From: an uncultured Sphingomonadales bacterium
Lineage (GTDB): Bacteria; Pseudomonadota; Alphaproteobacteria; Sphingomonadales; Sphingomonadaceae
Direction of reading: 5' to 3'
Assembly: GCA_937898525.1 (NCBI GenBank)
Contig: CALCBC010000033.1
Coordinates: 1 to 39,976, forward strand
DNA length: 39,976 nt
The notes beneath the pieces are model-generated. The model worked only from the letters and a program-made list of their open reading frames with translations. It was not told the origin of the DNA and searched no databases. Position numbers and translations under genes: made by a program. Of this stretch, positions 23,638 to 31,763 are shown piece by piece. The first letter of the stretch is position 1, and every line of letters starts with the position of its first letter.

Positions 23638-25740
23638 TTGGGCCAGAAGGTCGAGAAGAGCGGACTGCAGGTCGACGCGGCGCTGGCGGACTTCATCGAG
23701 GGCGAAGTGCTGGCCGCGCTCGGGCGTGATGCGGCGAGGTTCTGGAGCGGATTTGCCGCGCTGCTGCGGCAGTTCGTTCCCCGCAACATCGCCCTGCTGG
23801 ACAAGCGCGACGAACTCCAGGCCGTTATCGACCGCTGGCATGCGGACCGGCGCGGTCAGCGGCACGACCCGGCGGCATACCGCGCGTTCCTCGAGGAGGT
23901 CGGCTATCTCCAGCCCGAGCCCGAACCCTTCACCATCGGTACCCGCAATGTCGATCCGGAGATCGCGGCGCTCGCCGGGCCGCAGCTCGTGGTCCCGGTG
24001 CTCAACGCCCGTTTCCTGCTCAACGCGGTCAACGCGCGCTGGGGGAGCCTCTACGATGCCTACTACGGCACCGATGCCTTGCCGCATGCGCCGCCGCCAA
24101 GCGGCCCGGGATACGATCCCGCGCGCGGGGCGGCGGTGATCGAGGCCGCGCGGGCCTTCCTCGACCTCGCCGTCCCGCTCGCCAGCGGGAGCTGGGCGGA
24201 CATTTCAGGGCCCGGTGACCTCGAACTGTGCGAGGCGGAACAGTTCATCGGCCGCACCGCCCGCGGCTTGATGTTCTGCAACAACGGCCTGCACATCGAA
24301 GTCGTGTTCGACCGCGAGCACCCGGTCGGACGAAACGATCCGGCGGGCATCGCCGACGTCCGCCTCGAGGCCGCGCTGACCACGATCGTCGACCTCGAAG
24401 ACTCGGTCGCCGCGGTGGACGCCGAGGACAAGCTGCTCACCTACCGCAACTGGCTCGGGGTGATCCGCGGCGACCTCGAAGCGACCTTCGAGAAGGGCGG
24501 CAGGACGCTGACGCGCAGGCTTGCCGACGACGTCAAGGTGACCTGCCCCGATGGCCACGAGCTCGCGCTGTCGGGCCGCGCGCTGCTGTTCGTCCGCAAC
24601 GTCGGCCACCTGATGACCAGCCCGGCGATCCTGCTGCCCGGCAATGCCGAGATTCCCGAGGGGATCATGGACGCGGTGGTCACTTCGGCGATCGGCGCGC
24701 TCGACGTCGAGCGCCGCGTCTCGCGCCGCAACAGCCGCTGCGGCAGCATCTACATCGTCAAGCCCAAGATGCACGGGCCCGAGGAGTGCGCCTTCACCAA
24801 CGACCTGTTCGGCGCGGTCGAGGACCTGCTCGGCCTGCCGCGGCACACGATCAAGGTCGGGGTGATGGACGAGGAACGCCGCACCAGCGCCAATCTCGCC
24901 GCCTGCATCCACGCGGTGAAGGACCGGATCGTGTTCATCAACACCGGCTTCCTCGACCGCACCGGCGACGAGATCCACACTTCGGTGCGGGCCGGGCCGA
25001 TGATCCGCAAGGGCGCGATGAAGCAGTCGGCGTGGATCGACGCCTACGAGAAGCGCAACGTCGCCATCGGGCTCGCCTGCGGGCTCTCGGGCCACGCGCA
25101 GATCGGCAAGGGCATGTGGGCCGCGCCGGACCGGATGCACGCCATGCTCGAGGAGAAGGGCGCACATCTCGCTGCCGGTGCCAACACGGCCTGGGTGCCT
25201 TCGCCTACAGCGGCGGTGCTCCACGCGCTGCACTACCACGCGACCGACGTGTTCCAGGTGCAGCAGGAGCTGCCCGAGCCGCCGGACCTCGACGCCCTGC
25301 TGACCATCCCGCTTGCGGAAGGCGTGAACTGGAGCGAAGCCGAGATCACCGCGGAGCTCGACAACAACTGCCAGGGTCTGCTCGGCTATGTCGTCCGCTG
25401 GATCGACCAGGGCGTCGGCTGCTCGAAAGTGCCCGATATCGACGACGTCGGGTTGATGGAGGACCGCGCCACGCTGCGCATCTCGAGCCAGCACCTCGCC
25501 AACTGGCTGCTCCACGGTGTCGTGCGCACCGAGCAGGTGATGGATTCGCTGAAGCGCATGGCGACCAAGGTCGACGCCCAGAACGCCGGCGACCCCGCCT
25601 ATCGCCCAATGGCGGGTGCGTGGGACAGCCACCCGGCGTTCCTCGCCGCGGTCGATCTCGTGTTCAAGGGGCTCGACCAGCCGAACGGTTACACCGAGCC
25701 GCTGCTGCATGCGTGGCGGCGCAAGGTGAAAGGCGGCTGA
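23638..25740 (+). CDS. glcB: Malate synthase G
   Basis: Condenses glyoxylate with acetyl-CoA to malate in the glyoxylate bypass. 700 residues, close to the family's usual 720. Diagnostic blocks: SLYDAYYGTDALP, GTRNVDPEIA, NGLHIEVVFDREHPVGR, TTIVDLEDSVAAVDAEDKL, the YIVKPKMHGPEECAFT segment, GVMDEERRTSANL (catalytic Arg) and MIRKGAMKQSAWI. The start is TTG at 23638: GGAAAGAGGA ends seven bases before it and the product opens MGQKVEKSGLQVD, as expected. An ATG-led frame from 23134 would run through the divergent hydrolase gene and is rejected. It may serve the glyoxylate or two-carbon flow implied by the hydroxyacid dehydrogenase at 12940. Confidence 0.96.
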   Translation: MGQKVEKSGLQVDAALADFIEGEVLAALGRDAARFWSGFAALLRQFVPRNIALLDKRDELQAVIDRWHADRRGQRHDPAAYRAFLEEVGYLQPEPEPFTIGTRNVDPEIAALAGPQLVVPVLNARFLLNAVNARWGSLYDAYYGTDALPHAPPPSGPGYDPARGAAVIEAARAFLDLAVPLASGSWADISGPGDLELCEAEQFIGRTARGLMFCNNGLHIEVVFDREHPVGRNDPAGIADVRLEAALTTIVDLEDSVAAVDAEDKLLTYRNWLGVIRGDLEATFEKGGRTLTRRLADDVKVTCPDGHELALSGRALLFVRNVGHLMTSPAILLPGNAEIPEGIMDAVVTSAIGALDVERRVSRRNSRCGSIYIVKPKMHGPEECAFTNDLFGAVEDLLGLPRHTIKVGVMDEERRTSANLAACIHAVKDRIVFINTGFLDRTGDEIHTSVRAGPMIRKGAMKQSAWIDAYEKRNVAIGLACGLSGHAQIGKGMWAAPDRMHAMLEEKGAHLAAGANTAWVPSPTAAVLHALHYHATDVFQVQQELPEPPDLDALLTIPLAEGVNWSEAEITAELDNNCQGLLGYVVRWIDQGVGCSKVPDIDDVGLMEDRATLRISSQHLANWLLHGVVRTEQVMDSLKRMATKVDAQNAGDPAYRPMAGAWDSHPAFLAAVDLVFKGLDQPNGYTEPLLHAWRRKVKGG

Positions 25741-25746
25741 GCCGGC

Positions 25747-26601
25747 TCAGCAGAAGATCAGCGGTTCCGCGCGGACCGTCAGCGTCGCGGGCAGGGCACC
25801 GACGATGTCGCCGTCCGCCTGGAGCGGCAATGGGGCGTCGGCGCTAGCGCGCAGGGTCGTGCAGGTCGCCGTCTCGACATTGGCCAGCCGGGCGACTTCG
25901 CCCCCCGCGACCAGCGCAAGCACGAAGCGGAAGTAGTCGCGGCGGCGCGCGGTCCTGAGTGCTACCACGTGGATCAGCGGCTCGTCGAGCCGCGCGGCGC
26001 GGGCGAAGCTCCACGAGCCGGCGTAGTAGCGCCCCTTGGCCACGTAGAACGCCTCGCAGGCGATCTGGCGCCCGTCGCACTCGAGCGCGATCGACGGCCG
26101 CCGCCAGCGCGCCAGCAGGCGCAGGAAGGCGAGGGCGTAAGCCAGCCTCCCGACGATCCGCTTCGCGCGCCGCGACACGCTCGCCACCGCGAGGCTGTCT
26201 GGCCCCACGCCCGCGCAGGCGAAGAAGTAGCCGTCGCCGATCGCCACCGGGTAGTGGCGTCGCCGCGGCTCGCTCTCCAGCACGAGCCGCGCGAACGCCT
26301 CGGGCCGCCGCGGATAGCCGGCCTCGCGCGCGAGCAGGTTGATGGTCCCCGCGGGGTACACGCTCAGCGCCAGCGGGCGACCGCATCGCGCGACCGCGTT
26401 GGCAACGTGGCGGACCGTGCCATCTCCCGCGGCCACGCAGACATGCGTTGCATCGTTGCGGATAGCAGGCGGGCCGCTCGTGCTCTCGCACAGGTGTACG
26501 GTCGCGCCGCGTGCCTCGAGCGCCCGCGCCAGCGCGCGCAGGCGCCGCGGGCGATAGCGCCCCGATGCGGGGTTGCTGAACAGCTGGACGACTGCCCCCA
26601 C
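25747..26601 (-). CDS. Diacylglycerol/lipid kinase-like protein (DAGK catalytic domain)
   Basis: 284 residues with a DAGK catalytic fold (YegS/DgkB-like): nucleotide-binding N-terminus VVQLFSNPASGRYRP, the GGDGT-like loop AAGDGTVRHVANA, YPAGTINLLAREAG, FACAGVGPDSLAV and a C-terminal beta domain ending QADGDIVGALPATLTV. Such enzymes phosphorylate lipids or sphingoid bases with ATP. The first Gly of the usual GGDGT is Ala here. I choose GTG at 26601 because GGGAGG lies four bases before it; the ATG at 26661 lacks any SD and adds a linker-like 20 residues. Convergent with glcB, six bases apart. Confidence 0.82.
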   Translation of the reverse strand: MGAVVQLFSNPASGRYRPRRLRALARALEARGATVHLCESTSGPPAIRNDATHVCVAAGDGTVRHVANAVARCGRPLALSVYPAGTINLLAREAGYPRRPEAFARLVLESEPRRRHYPVAIGDGYFFACAGVGPDSLAVASVSRRAKRIVGRLAYALAFLRLLARWRRPSIALECDGRQIACEAFYVAKGRYYAGSWSFARAARLDEPLIHVVALRTARRRDYFRFVLALVAGGEVARLANVETATCTTLRASADAPLPLQADGDIVGALPATLTVRAEPLIFC

Positions 26602-26784
26602 CTGGCCTCCCTTCGAGGGTCGCAACGCCTCCGGCACCCTTGCGGCGTCCGGATGCGTCATGCCGGCGAGCCGGTGGAATAAGGCGCCGGGTGCAAACAG
26701 GTCATTACAATTTCAGGTGATGACGAACGCGATTGCCGATGTCACTATGGCCTGAGAGCCGAACACGGCCGGGAGACGGATGTT

Positions 26785-27159
26785 ATGCGATTTCAATTCG
26801 CTGGGGCGGTCACCGGCGTTGTCGCGCTGGTTGCCGGCACGGCCCAGGCCCACCACAGCTTCGCGATGTTCGATATGACCAAGGAGGTCACCGTCAGCGG
26901 GACGGTCAAGGAATTCCAGTGGACCAACCCGCACGCCTACATCCAGCTCGTCGCAAAGGACGAGCAAGGGCGCGACGTCGAATGGAGCATGGAAATGGGC
27001 GCGCCGATGTACCTCTATGCGCGCGGCTGGCGGCCTTCGTCGCTGAAGGCGGGCATGCAGGTCAGGGTCACTCTCAACCCGTTGCGCAATGGCCGGCCCG
27101 GCGGCGTCGTGCGCGACGTCGTCACCGCCGACGGCCGCCAGATCGGCACCAACCGATGA
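26785..27159 (+). CDS. DUF6152-like exported protein
   Basis: 124 residues with a signal peptide cut before AHHSFAMFD (residue 24). The mature start AHHS, followed by EVTVSGTVKEFQWTNPHAYIQL, then MGAPMYLYARGW, LKAGMQVRVTLNPLRNG and GVVRDVVTADG, matches the small beta-barrel-like family DUF6152 as I recall it; the function is unknown. The N-terminal His pair could bind copper or another metal once exposed by cleavage (inference). First gene of an exported cluster. Its TGA overlaps the start of the next gene (ATGA). GGGAGACGG precedes the ATG. Confidence 0.85.
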   Translation: MRFQFAGAVTGVVALVAGTAQAHHSFAMFDMTKEVTVSGTVKEFQWTNPHAYIQLVAKDEQGRDVEWSMEMGAPMYLYARGWRPSSLKAGMQVRVTLNPLRNGRPGGVVRDVVTADGRQIGTNR

Positions 27160-27923
27160 AGGCCTGGCACGCCGCCGCACTCGCGGCCGCCTGCCTCACC
27201 TGCTCCGGTCCGGTCGCCGCGCAGAAGTCCGATCCCGAACGCGTCGCCGCTTTCGCCGAGCTGCCCTACTGGCCCGGATACTGGGTCAGCGAGCAGTACG
27301 CCAACACCACGATCGGCGGATTCGCCGCCCCGCGCGATGCGAGCAGCCAGCCTATCAGGCGCCTCAATGGCTTCGACGCACCCTGGAACGAGGAAGGCAA
27401 GCGGCGCCAGGCCGAGGCCGCCCGCCTGCGCGGCGGCCGCAAGGCGCTCGGCTGGGGCTACCCGATGATGATGGATGCGGCGACCCCGCTGCAGTTCATG
27501 ATCACCCCCGAAGAGACGATGATCGTCAACGCCTACGGCGAAGTGCGTCATATCTACACCGACGGTCGACCGATGCCGCCGGCCGAAGACTTGTGGCCGA
27601 CCGTCTGGGGTACGTCGATCGGTCACTGGGAAGGCGACACACTGGTCGTCGAGACGGTGCAGGTGCAGACGCCTTTCATCTACTTCCACGGCGGTCCGAC
27701 GCTGTCGGAGGAGGCGCGCTACCTCGAGCGCATCCGGATGGAAGGCGATCACCTGCTGATCGATTTCACGATCGAGGATCCCGTCACCCTGACCGAGCCG
27801 TGGAAGGTGACGATCCGTCAGGTGCGCGAGGAAGCCTACGATCGGATGGTGCAGATGGATTTCTCCAACGATCGGACGGGGGTCGAGAATGGCATCAACA
27901 CGATCGAGCCGTCGGGCGACTGA
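27156..27923 (+). CDS. Exported protein of unknown function, GHWEG family, copy A
   Basis: 255 residues from ATG at 27156, which overlaps the DUF6152 stop. Signal peptide LTCSGPVAAQ (cut near residue 23). The mature protein starts ELPYWPGYWVSEQ and contains GGRKALGWGYPMMM, LQFMITPEETMIVNAYGEVRHIYTDGRPMP, the SIGHWEGDTLVVET motif, LSEEARYLERI and DPVTLTEPWKVTIRQ. It aligns along its whole length with the next gene (LPYWPGYWV, RHIYTDGR, GHWEGETLVIDT), so the two arose by tandem duplication, and more distantly with the protein at 3148. No known catalytic motif is visible. The charged, Trp-rich repeats suggest a beta-sheet periplasmic binding or lyase-like fold, but this is a guess. Confidence 0.85.
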   Translation: MKAWHAAALAAACLTCSGPVAAQKSDPERVAAFAELPYWPGYWVSEQYANTTIGGFAAPRDASSQPIRRLNGFDAPWNEEGKRRQAEAARLRGGRKALGWGYPMMMDAATPLQFMITPEETMIVNAYGEVRHIYTDGRPMPPAEDLWPTVWGTSIGHWEGDTLVVETVQVQTPFIYFHGGPTLSEEARYLERIRMEGDHLLIDFTIEDPVTLTEPWKVTIRQVREEAYDRMVQMDFSNDRTGVENGINTIEPSGD

Positions 27924-27954
27924 GCGGGCCACCTTCAGGCGCGGGCCTGCGCGC

Positions 27955-28740
27955 GTGCCCGGCTTGAGCCGCTGGCGGGCCGCCTGGCTGGTGATGGCCG
28001 CCTCGCTGGCCGCACCTGTGGCCGCTCAGGAGCGCCCGCAGGAGGATCGGGTCGAAGTCTTCCGGAACCTGCCCTACTGGCCAGGCTACTGGGTCGCCGA
28101 AGACCAGACGGACGTGCCGATCAGCGGCATACCCGTCCGCGACGAGACTACGCCGCCGCCGCGCAACGACGCGCTCGGCATGTGGGCTGCGCAGATACCG
28201 TGGAACGACGAAGGCCGCCGTCGGGTCGAGGAAGTGAGTCGCACGATGGGAGGACGCAAGAGCCTCGGCTGGGGCTATCCGCTGATGATGGCTTCGGCGA
28301 CGCCGCTGCTCTTCCTGATCACTCCCGAGCACGTGCTGATCATCAATGCCTACAACGAGGCCCGGCACATCTACACCGACGGCCGCGGGCATCCGCCCCC
28401 CGAGGACCTGTGGCCGACCGTTACCGGCCATTCGATCGGCCACTGGGAAGGCGAGACGCTGGTCATCGACACGATAATGGTGCGCAATCCCAACGAGTTC
28501 TTCCAGGGCGCCCCGCCTCTCAGCGAAGAGGCGCACTACATCGAGCGCATCTGGCTCGACGGCGACAAGCTACGCGCCGAGATGACGGTCGAGGACCCGG
28601 TTACGCTGGCGGCGCCGTGGAAGTCCCGCCTGGCCTGGGTCCGCGATCCGGGTTTCGACCGGATGCTGCAGGTCGACTGGAACAACGACCGCACCGGTAC
28701 CGACGGCGAATTCAACACGATCGAGCCCACTGAAGACTGA
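27955..28740 (+). CDS. Exported protein of unknown function, GHWEG family, copy B
   Basis: 261 residues if started at GTG 27955, giving MPGLSRWRAAWLVMAASLAAPVAAQE with a good signal peptide. An in-frame ATG at 27889 would overlap the previous gene by 35 bases and add an arginine-rich extension, so the start is uncertain. Blocks match copy A: NLPYWPGYWVAEDQT, GGRKSLGWGYPLMM, LLFLITPEHVLIINAYNEARHIYTDGRG, SIGHWEGETLVIDT, LSEEAHYIERIWL, DPVTLAAPWKSRLAW, and an end in FNTIEPTED (copy A: INTIEPSGD). The SMP-30 gene starts 13 bases later with GAGGGGG as ribosome site. Function unknown; context suggests work with a lactonase. Confidence 0.83.
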   Translation: MPGLSRWRAAWLVMAASLAAPVAAQERPQEDRVEVFRNLPYWPGYWVAEDQTDVPISGIPVRDETTPPPRNDALGMWAAQIPWNDEGRRRVEEVSRTMGGRKSLGWGYPLMMASATPLLFLITPEHVLIINAYNEARHIYTDGRGHPPPEDLWPTVTGHSIGHWEGETLVIDTIMVRNPNEFFQGAPPLSEEAHYIERIWLDGDKLRAEMTVEDPVTLAAPWKSRLAWVRDPGFDRMLQVDWNNDRTGTDGEFNTIEPTED

Positions 28741-28753
28741 GGGGGTAAGGCCC

Positions 28754-29773
28754 ATGAGAACCGCAATCACGACCCTCGCCCTGGCGCTGGCCCTGGCCAC
28801 CGCCTCGCCCGCCGCTGCGCAGGGGCAGCCAGCGCCGGAGAGGACCGTCGACATCGCCGCGATCCCTGGCGTCGTTTCCGGCGATGCACAGTGGGAGACG
28901 TTCTGGTCGGGGCCGATGATCGTCGACGGCATGACCGCCGCCGACGACGGCGGGCTGCTGTTCGCGCAGGAGCAGAGCAACTCGATCATCAAGGTCTGGC
29001 CCGACGGCCAGTGGTGGGTACAGTGGCCGTTCGTCGCCGGGGCCGGCGCGGTGTCGGTCGATGCCGAGGGCCGCGTCTTTGCCGCCGACCGTTCGTGCAC
29101 CGACCCCGGCCTTGGTCTCGGCGCCAGCTGCACGGTCCCCTCGAAGATCGTCCAGCTCGCCCCCGAGCGCAGGGTGATCGCCGACAAGCTTCCTGATGGC
29201 AGCGGCCTCGGACGGATCAACGACCTTGCCGCCGACGGCCACGGTGGCGCCTACTACACGCAGGGCGGGCTGTTCCACGCCAGGGCCGACGGGTCCGTCG
29301 TGACGGTCGTGCCGGCGGGCAACCCGGCCCAGGGCGGGGTGTTTACCAACGGCCTCGTGCTGAGCCCCGACGGCCGCACGCTCTACGTGACCAACCGCCT
29401 GACGATCCTAGCGTTCGACGTCGGGCCGGACGGGGCGCTGTCCAACCAGCGCGACTTCGCCACGCTGCAGGGCGAGCCCGAGGGCAGCTTCGGCGGCGAC
29501 GGGCTGACCGTCGATGCCGACGGACGACTCTACGTGACCGGGGACGCGGGCGTCTACGTGTTCGACAAGTCCGGGACGCAGCTCGGGGTGATTCCGACGC
29601 CGCGTCGCTCGATTACCGTGGCCTTCGCCGGTCCCGACCGGAAGACGCTCTACATCGGCACACTCGGAGCCAACACGCCGACCGGCGTGAACTGGACCAC
29701 GCCGCAGGGTGTGCGCAACATCGCGGCGACGATCTACGGGGTGAAGACGCTGGCTTCGGGCGTGCGCCGGTAA
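28754..29773 (+). CDS. Exported SMP-30/gluconolactonase-like beta-propeller protein
   Basis: 339 residues with a signal peptide (LATASPAAAQ, cut near residue 23). Six-bladed propeller of the SMP-30/gluconolactonase/LRE type: WSGPMIVDGMTAADDGGLLFAQEQSN, GAVSVDAEGRVFAADRS, GLGRINDLAADGHGGAYYT, TNGLVLSPDGRTLYVTN, GDGLTVDADGRLYVTG and FAGPDRKTLYIGTLG. Ca-binding residues are expected in the ND of RINDLA and the NG of TNGLVLS. Enzymes of this family hydrolyse sugar or aromatic lactones. As the last gene of the DUF6152/GHWEG cluster it points to lactone or ester substrates in the periplasm (inference). It converges on rsmA with only six bases between. Confidence 0.88.
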   Translation: MRTAITTLALALALATASPAAAQGQPAPERTVDIAAIPGVVSGDAQWETFWSGPMIVDGMTAADDGGLLFAQEQSNSIIKVWPDGQWWVQWPFVAGAGAVSVDAEGRVFAADRSCTDPGLGLGASCTVPSKIVQLAPERRVIADKLPDGSGLGRINDLAADGHGGAYYTQGGLFHARADGSVVTVVPAGNPAQGGVFTNGLVLSPDGRTLYVTNRLTILAFDVGPDGALSNQRDFATLQGEPEGSFGGDGLTVDADGRLYVTGDAGVYVFDKSGTQLGVIPTPRRSITVAFAGPDRKTLYIGTLGANTPTGVNWTTPQGVRNIAATIYGVKTLASGVRR

Positions 29774-29779
29774 CGGCTG

Positions 29780-30604
29780 TCACCTCGACAGCTCGCGCGC
29801 CACGGCGACGAATTCGGCAACGCTCAGCGTTTCGGCCCGCCGCTGCGGGTCGATGCCGAGCCTGCCGAGCGCCTCGACCGCGCCGGGCAGGGACTTGAGG
29901 CTCTGCCGCAGCATCTTGCGGCGCTGGCCGAAGGCATGCTCGGTGAGCTTTTCCAGCGTGCGGGCCGAGACACCCGCCGGCGCCTCCTCCGGCTCGACGT
30001 GCACGACGGCGCTCATCACCTTGGGCGGCGGCGTGAATGCGCTGCGGTGAACCTTCATCGCCAGCTTCGCCCGCGCGCGCCACTGCGCGAGCACCGCGAG
30101 GCGGCCGTAAGCGCTGCTGCCGGGGCCCGCGACGATCCGCTCGGCGACTTCCTGCTGGAACATCAGCGTAAGCGAGGTCCACTGCGGCGGCCAGGCTTCT
30201 CCTGAGAGCCACCCGGTGAACAGCGCCGTGCCGACGTTGTACGGCAGGTTGGCGACGACAGCGTAGGATTCGTCCTTCAGCGCGTCGTGGCCGAGCTTCA
30301 TTGCGTCGCCCTCGATCACCCGAAGTCGGCCGGGGAAGGCGTCGCCGAGCTCGGCCAGCGCGGGCAGGCAGCGTCGATCCATCTCGATCGCCGTCACTCG
30401 CGCTCCAGCCCGCAGCAGCGCCCTCGTCAGGCCGCCGGGCCCGGGCCCGATCTCGAGCACGGCCTTGTCGGCCAGCTCGCCGGGAATCCGTGCGATCCGG
30501 GCGAGCAGCTGCTCGTCGAGCAGGAAGTTCTGCCCGAGTGCCTTCGACGCACTCAGGCCGTGCGCGGCGATGACCTCGCGCAAGGGGGGCAGGGACGGGG
30601 TCAC
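29780..30604 (-). CDS. rsmA: 16S rRNA dimethyladenosine transferase
   Basis: RsmA (KsgA) dimethylates the two adjacent adenines of helix 45 in 16S rRNA late in 30S assembly. 274 residues. Motifs: ASKALGQNFLLD (residues 19-30), the SAM-binding LEIGPGPGGLT (50-60), and catalytic NLPY (119-122). Start GTG at 30604. It is the last gene of the conserved lptD-surA-pdxA-rsmA order, separated from pdxA by 120 bases that contain a sphingomonad-type inverted repeat. It is followed at once by the convergent SMP-30 gene. Confidence 0.97.
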   Translation of the reverse strand: MTPSLPPLREVIAAHGLSASKALGQNFLLDEQLLARIARIPGELADKAVLEIGPGPGGLTRALLRAGARVTAIEMDRRCLPALAELGDAFPGRLRVIEGDAMKLGHDALKDESYAVVANLPYNVGTALFTGWLSGEAWPPQWTSLTLMFQQEVAERIVAGPGSSAYGRLAVLAQWRARAKLAMKVHRSAFTPPPKVMSAVVHVEPEEAPAGVSARTLEKLTEHAFGQRRKMLRQSLKSLPGAVEALGRLGIDPQRRAETLSVAEFVAVARELSR

Positions 30605-30626
30605 GGGTTCGGCTGCTGTGCTCGAT

Positions 30627-30766
30627 GCTTCGACAAGCTCAGCATGAGCGGGGTTGGATAACAGGGGGCACAGTCCACGCCGCCAGCGTGGCGGGGCAAG
30701 GCCCGCTTTTCCGGTTGTGACGCTTCATGCCCCACCGCCGTTCATCCTGAGCGTGTCGAAGGATGC
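30627..30766. repeat. Inverted pair of CTTCGACA-GCTCAG-ATGA repeats, one inside pdxA
   Basis: CTTCGACAAGCTCAGCATGA (from 30628) and the inverse of CATCCTGAGCGTGTCGAAGG (30743-30762) agree at all but a few positions and face each other about 86 bases apart. This is a frequent intergenic palindrome of sphingomonads. The right copy lies within the last codons of pdxA, where it encodes FDTLRMNG. Confidence 0.75.
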
Positions 30767-31759
30767 TCGCCGCGCGGCAACCTCCCCGGCCATGCGGATC
30801 GCCGCGATCATCGCTCCCGCAGAGGCGATCCCCTTGCCGGCGATGTCGAACGCGGTGCCGTGATCGGGCGAGGTGCGCACGATCGGCAGCCCGAGCGTGA
30901 CGTTGACCCCCTGGTCGAAGTCGAGCGTCTTGAGCGGAACCAGCGCCTGGTCGTGATACATTGCGATCGCCACGTCGTAGCTCGCTCGCTTGTGCGGGGC
31001 GAACAGCGTGTCGGCAGGGTGGGGACCGGTGGCGTCGATGCCCTCAGCGCGCAGTGCCTCGACGGCCGGGGCAATGATCTCGATCTCCTCGCGCCCCATG
31101 CGACCCTTTTCGCCGGCGTGGGGGTTGAGCCCGCAGATCGCGATCCGCGGGGCCGCGATGCCGAAGTCCGACTCCAGCGCGGCAGCCACGATGCGGACCT
31201 TGCCGAGGATCAGCTCGGCGTTGACCAGTCGGGGGACTTCCGCGAGCGCGCAGTGGACGGTCAGCGGGACTGTGCGCAGCTGCGGGCCGGCGAGCATCAT
31301 TACCGCGTCCTGAGGCGGTGCGCCGCCGGCATAGGCCACGTATTCGGTCTGCCCCGGAAAGGCGAAACCGGCGGCCGCCAGCTCGGCCTTGGCGATCGGG
31401 CCGGTGATCAACGCTGCCGCGTGCCGCTCGACCGCCAGCGTGGCGGCCAGTTCCAGCGAGGCCAGTGCCAACCGGGCGCCCGGCTCGCCCGGCCGGCCTG
31501 GATCGTAGGCGGCATCGGATGCAATCGGGAACACGGGGAGCGCTCGCGAAAACACGTCGACCGCGTCGAACGGATTGTCGACCCGTTCGACCGGCACATC
31601 CATTCCGCGCCGCGCAGCCGCCTCGCGCAGAACGTTCGCGCCGCCTGCGACCAGGAACGGCGGCAGCCGCTCGGCCTCGCGCCGCATCCACGCCTGGCAG
31701 ATCAGTTCCGGCCCCACGCCCGCCGGATCGCCCAGCGACACGGCGAGCGGAGCCGGCAT
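30725..31759 (-). CDS. pdxA: 4-hydroxythreonine-4-phosphate dehydrogenase
   Basis: Enzyme of vitamin B6 synthesis: oxidises 4-phosphohydroxy-L-threonine, giving the aminoketone used by PdxJ. 344 residues. Signatures: AVSLGDPAGVGPEL, LITGPIAKAEL, GFAFPGQTEYVA, GLNPHAGEKGRMG (metal-binding His), MYHDQALVPLKTLDFDQGVN and TSPDHGTAFDIAGKG. ATG at 31759. The natural protein probably ended near AGEVAARR; the last residues ASFDTLRMNGGGA come from a repeat invading the 3' end. It lies four bases after surA's stop. Confidence 0.97.
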   Translation of the reverse strand: MPAPLAVSLGDPAGVGPELICQAWMRREAERLPPFLVAGGANVLREAAARRGMDVPVERVDNPFDAVDVFSRALPVFPIASDAAYDPGRPGEPGARLALASLELAATLAVERHAAALITGPIAKAELAAAGFAFPGQTEYVAYAGGAPPQDAVMMLAGPQLRTVPLTVHCALAEVPRLVNAELILGKVRIVAAALESDFGIAAPRIAICGLNPHAGEKGRMGREEIEIIAPAVEALRAEGIDATGPHPADTLFAPHKRASYDVAIAMYHDQALVPLKTLDFDQGVNVTLGLPIVRTSPDHGTAFDIAGKGIASAGAMIAAIRMAGEVAARRASFDTLRMNGGGA

Positions 31760-31763
31760 GAGC

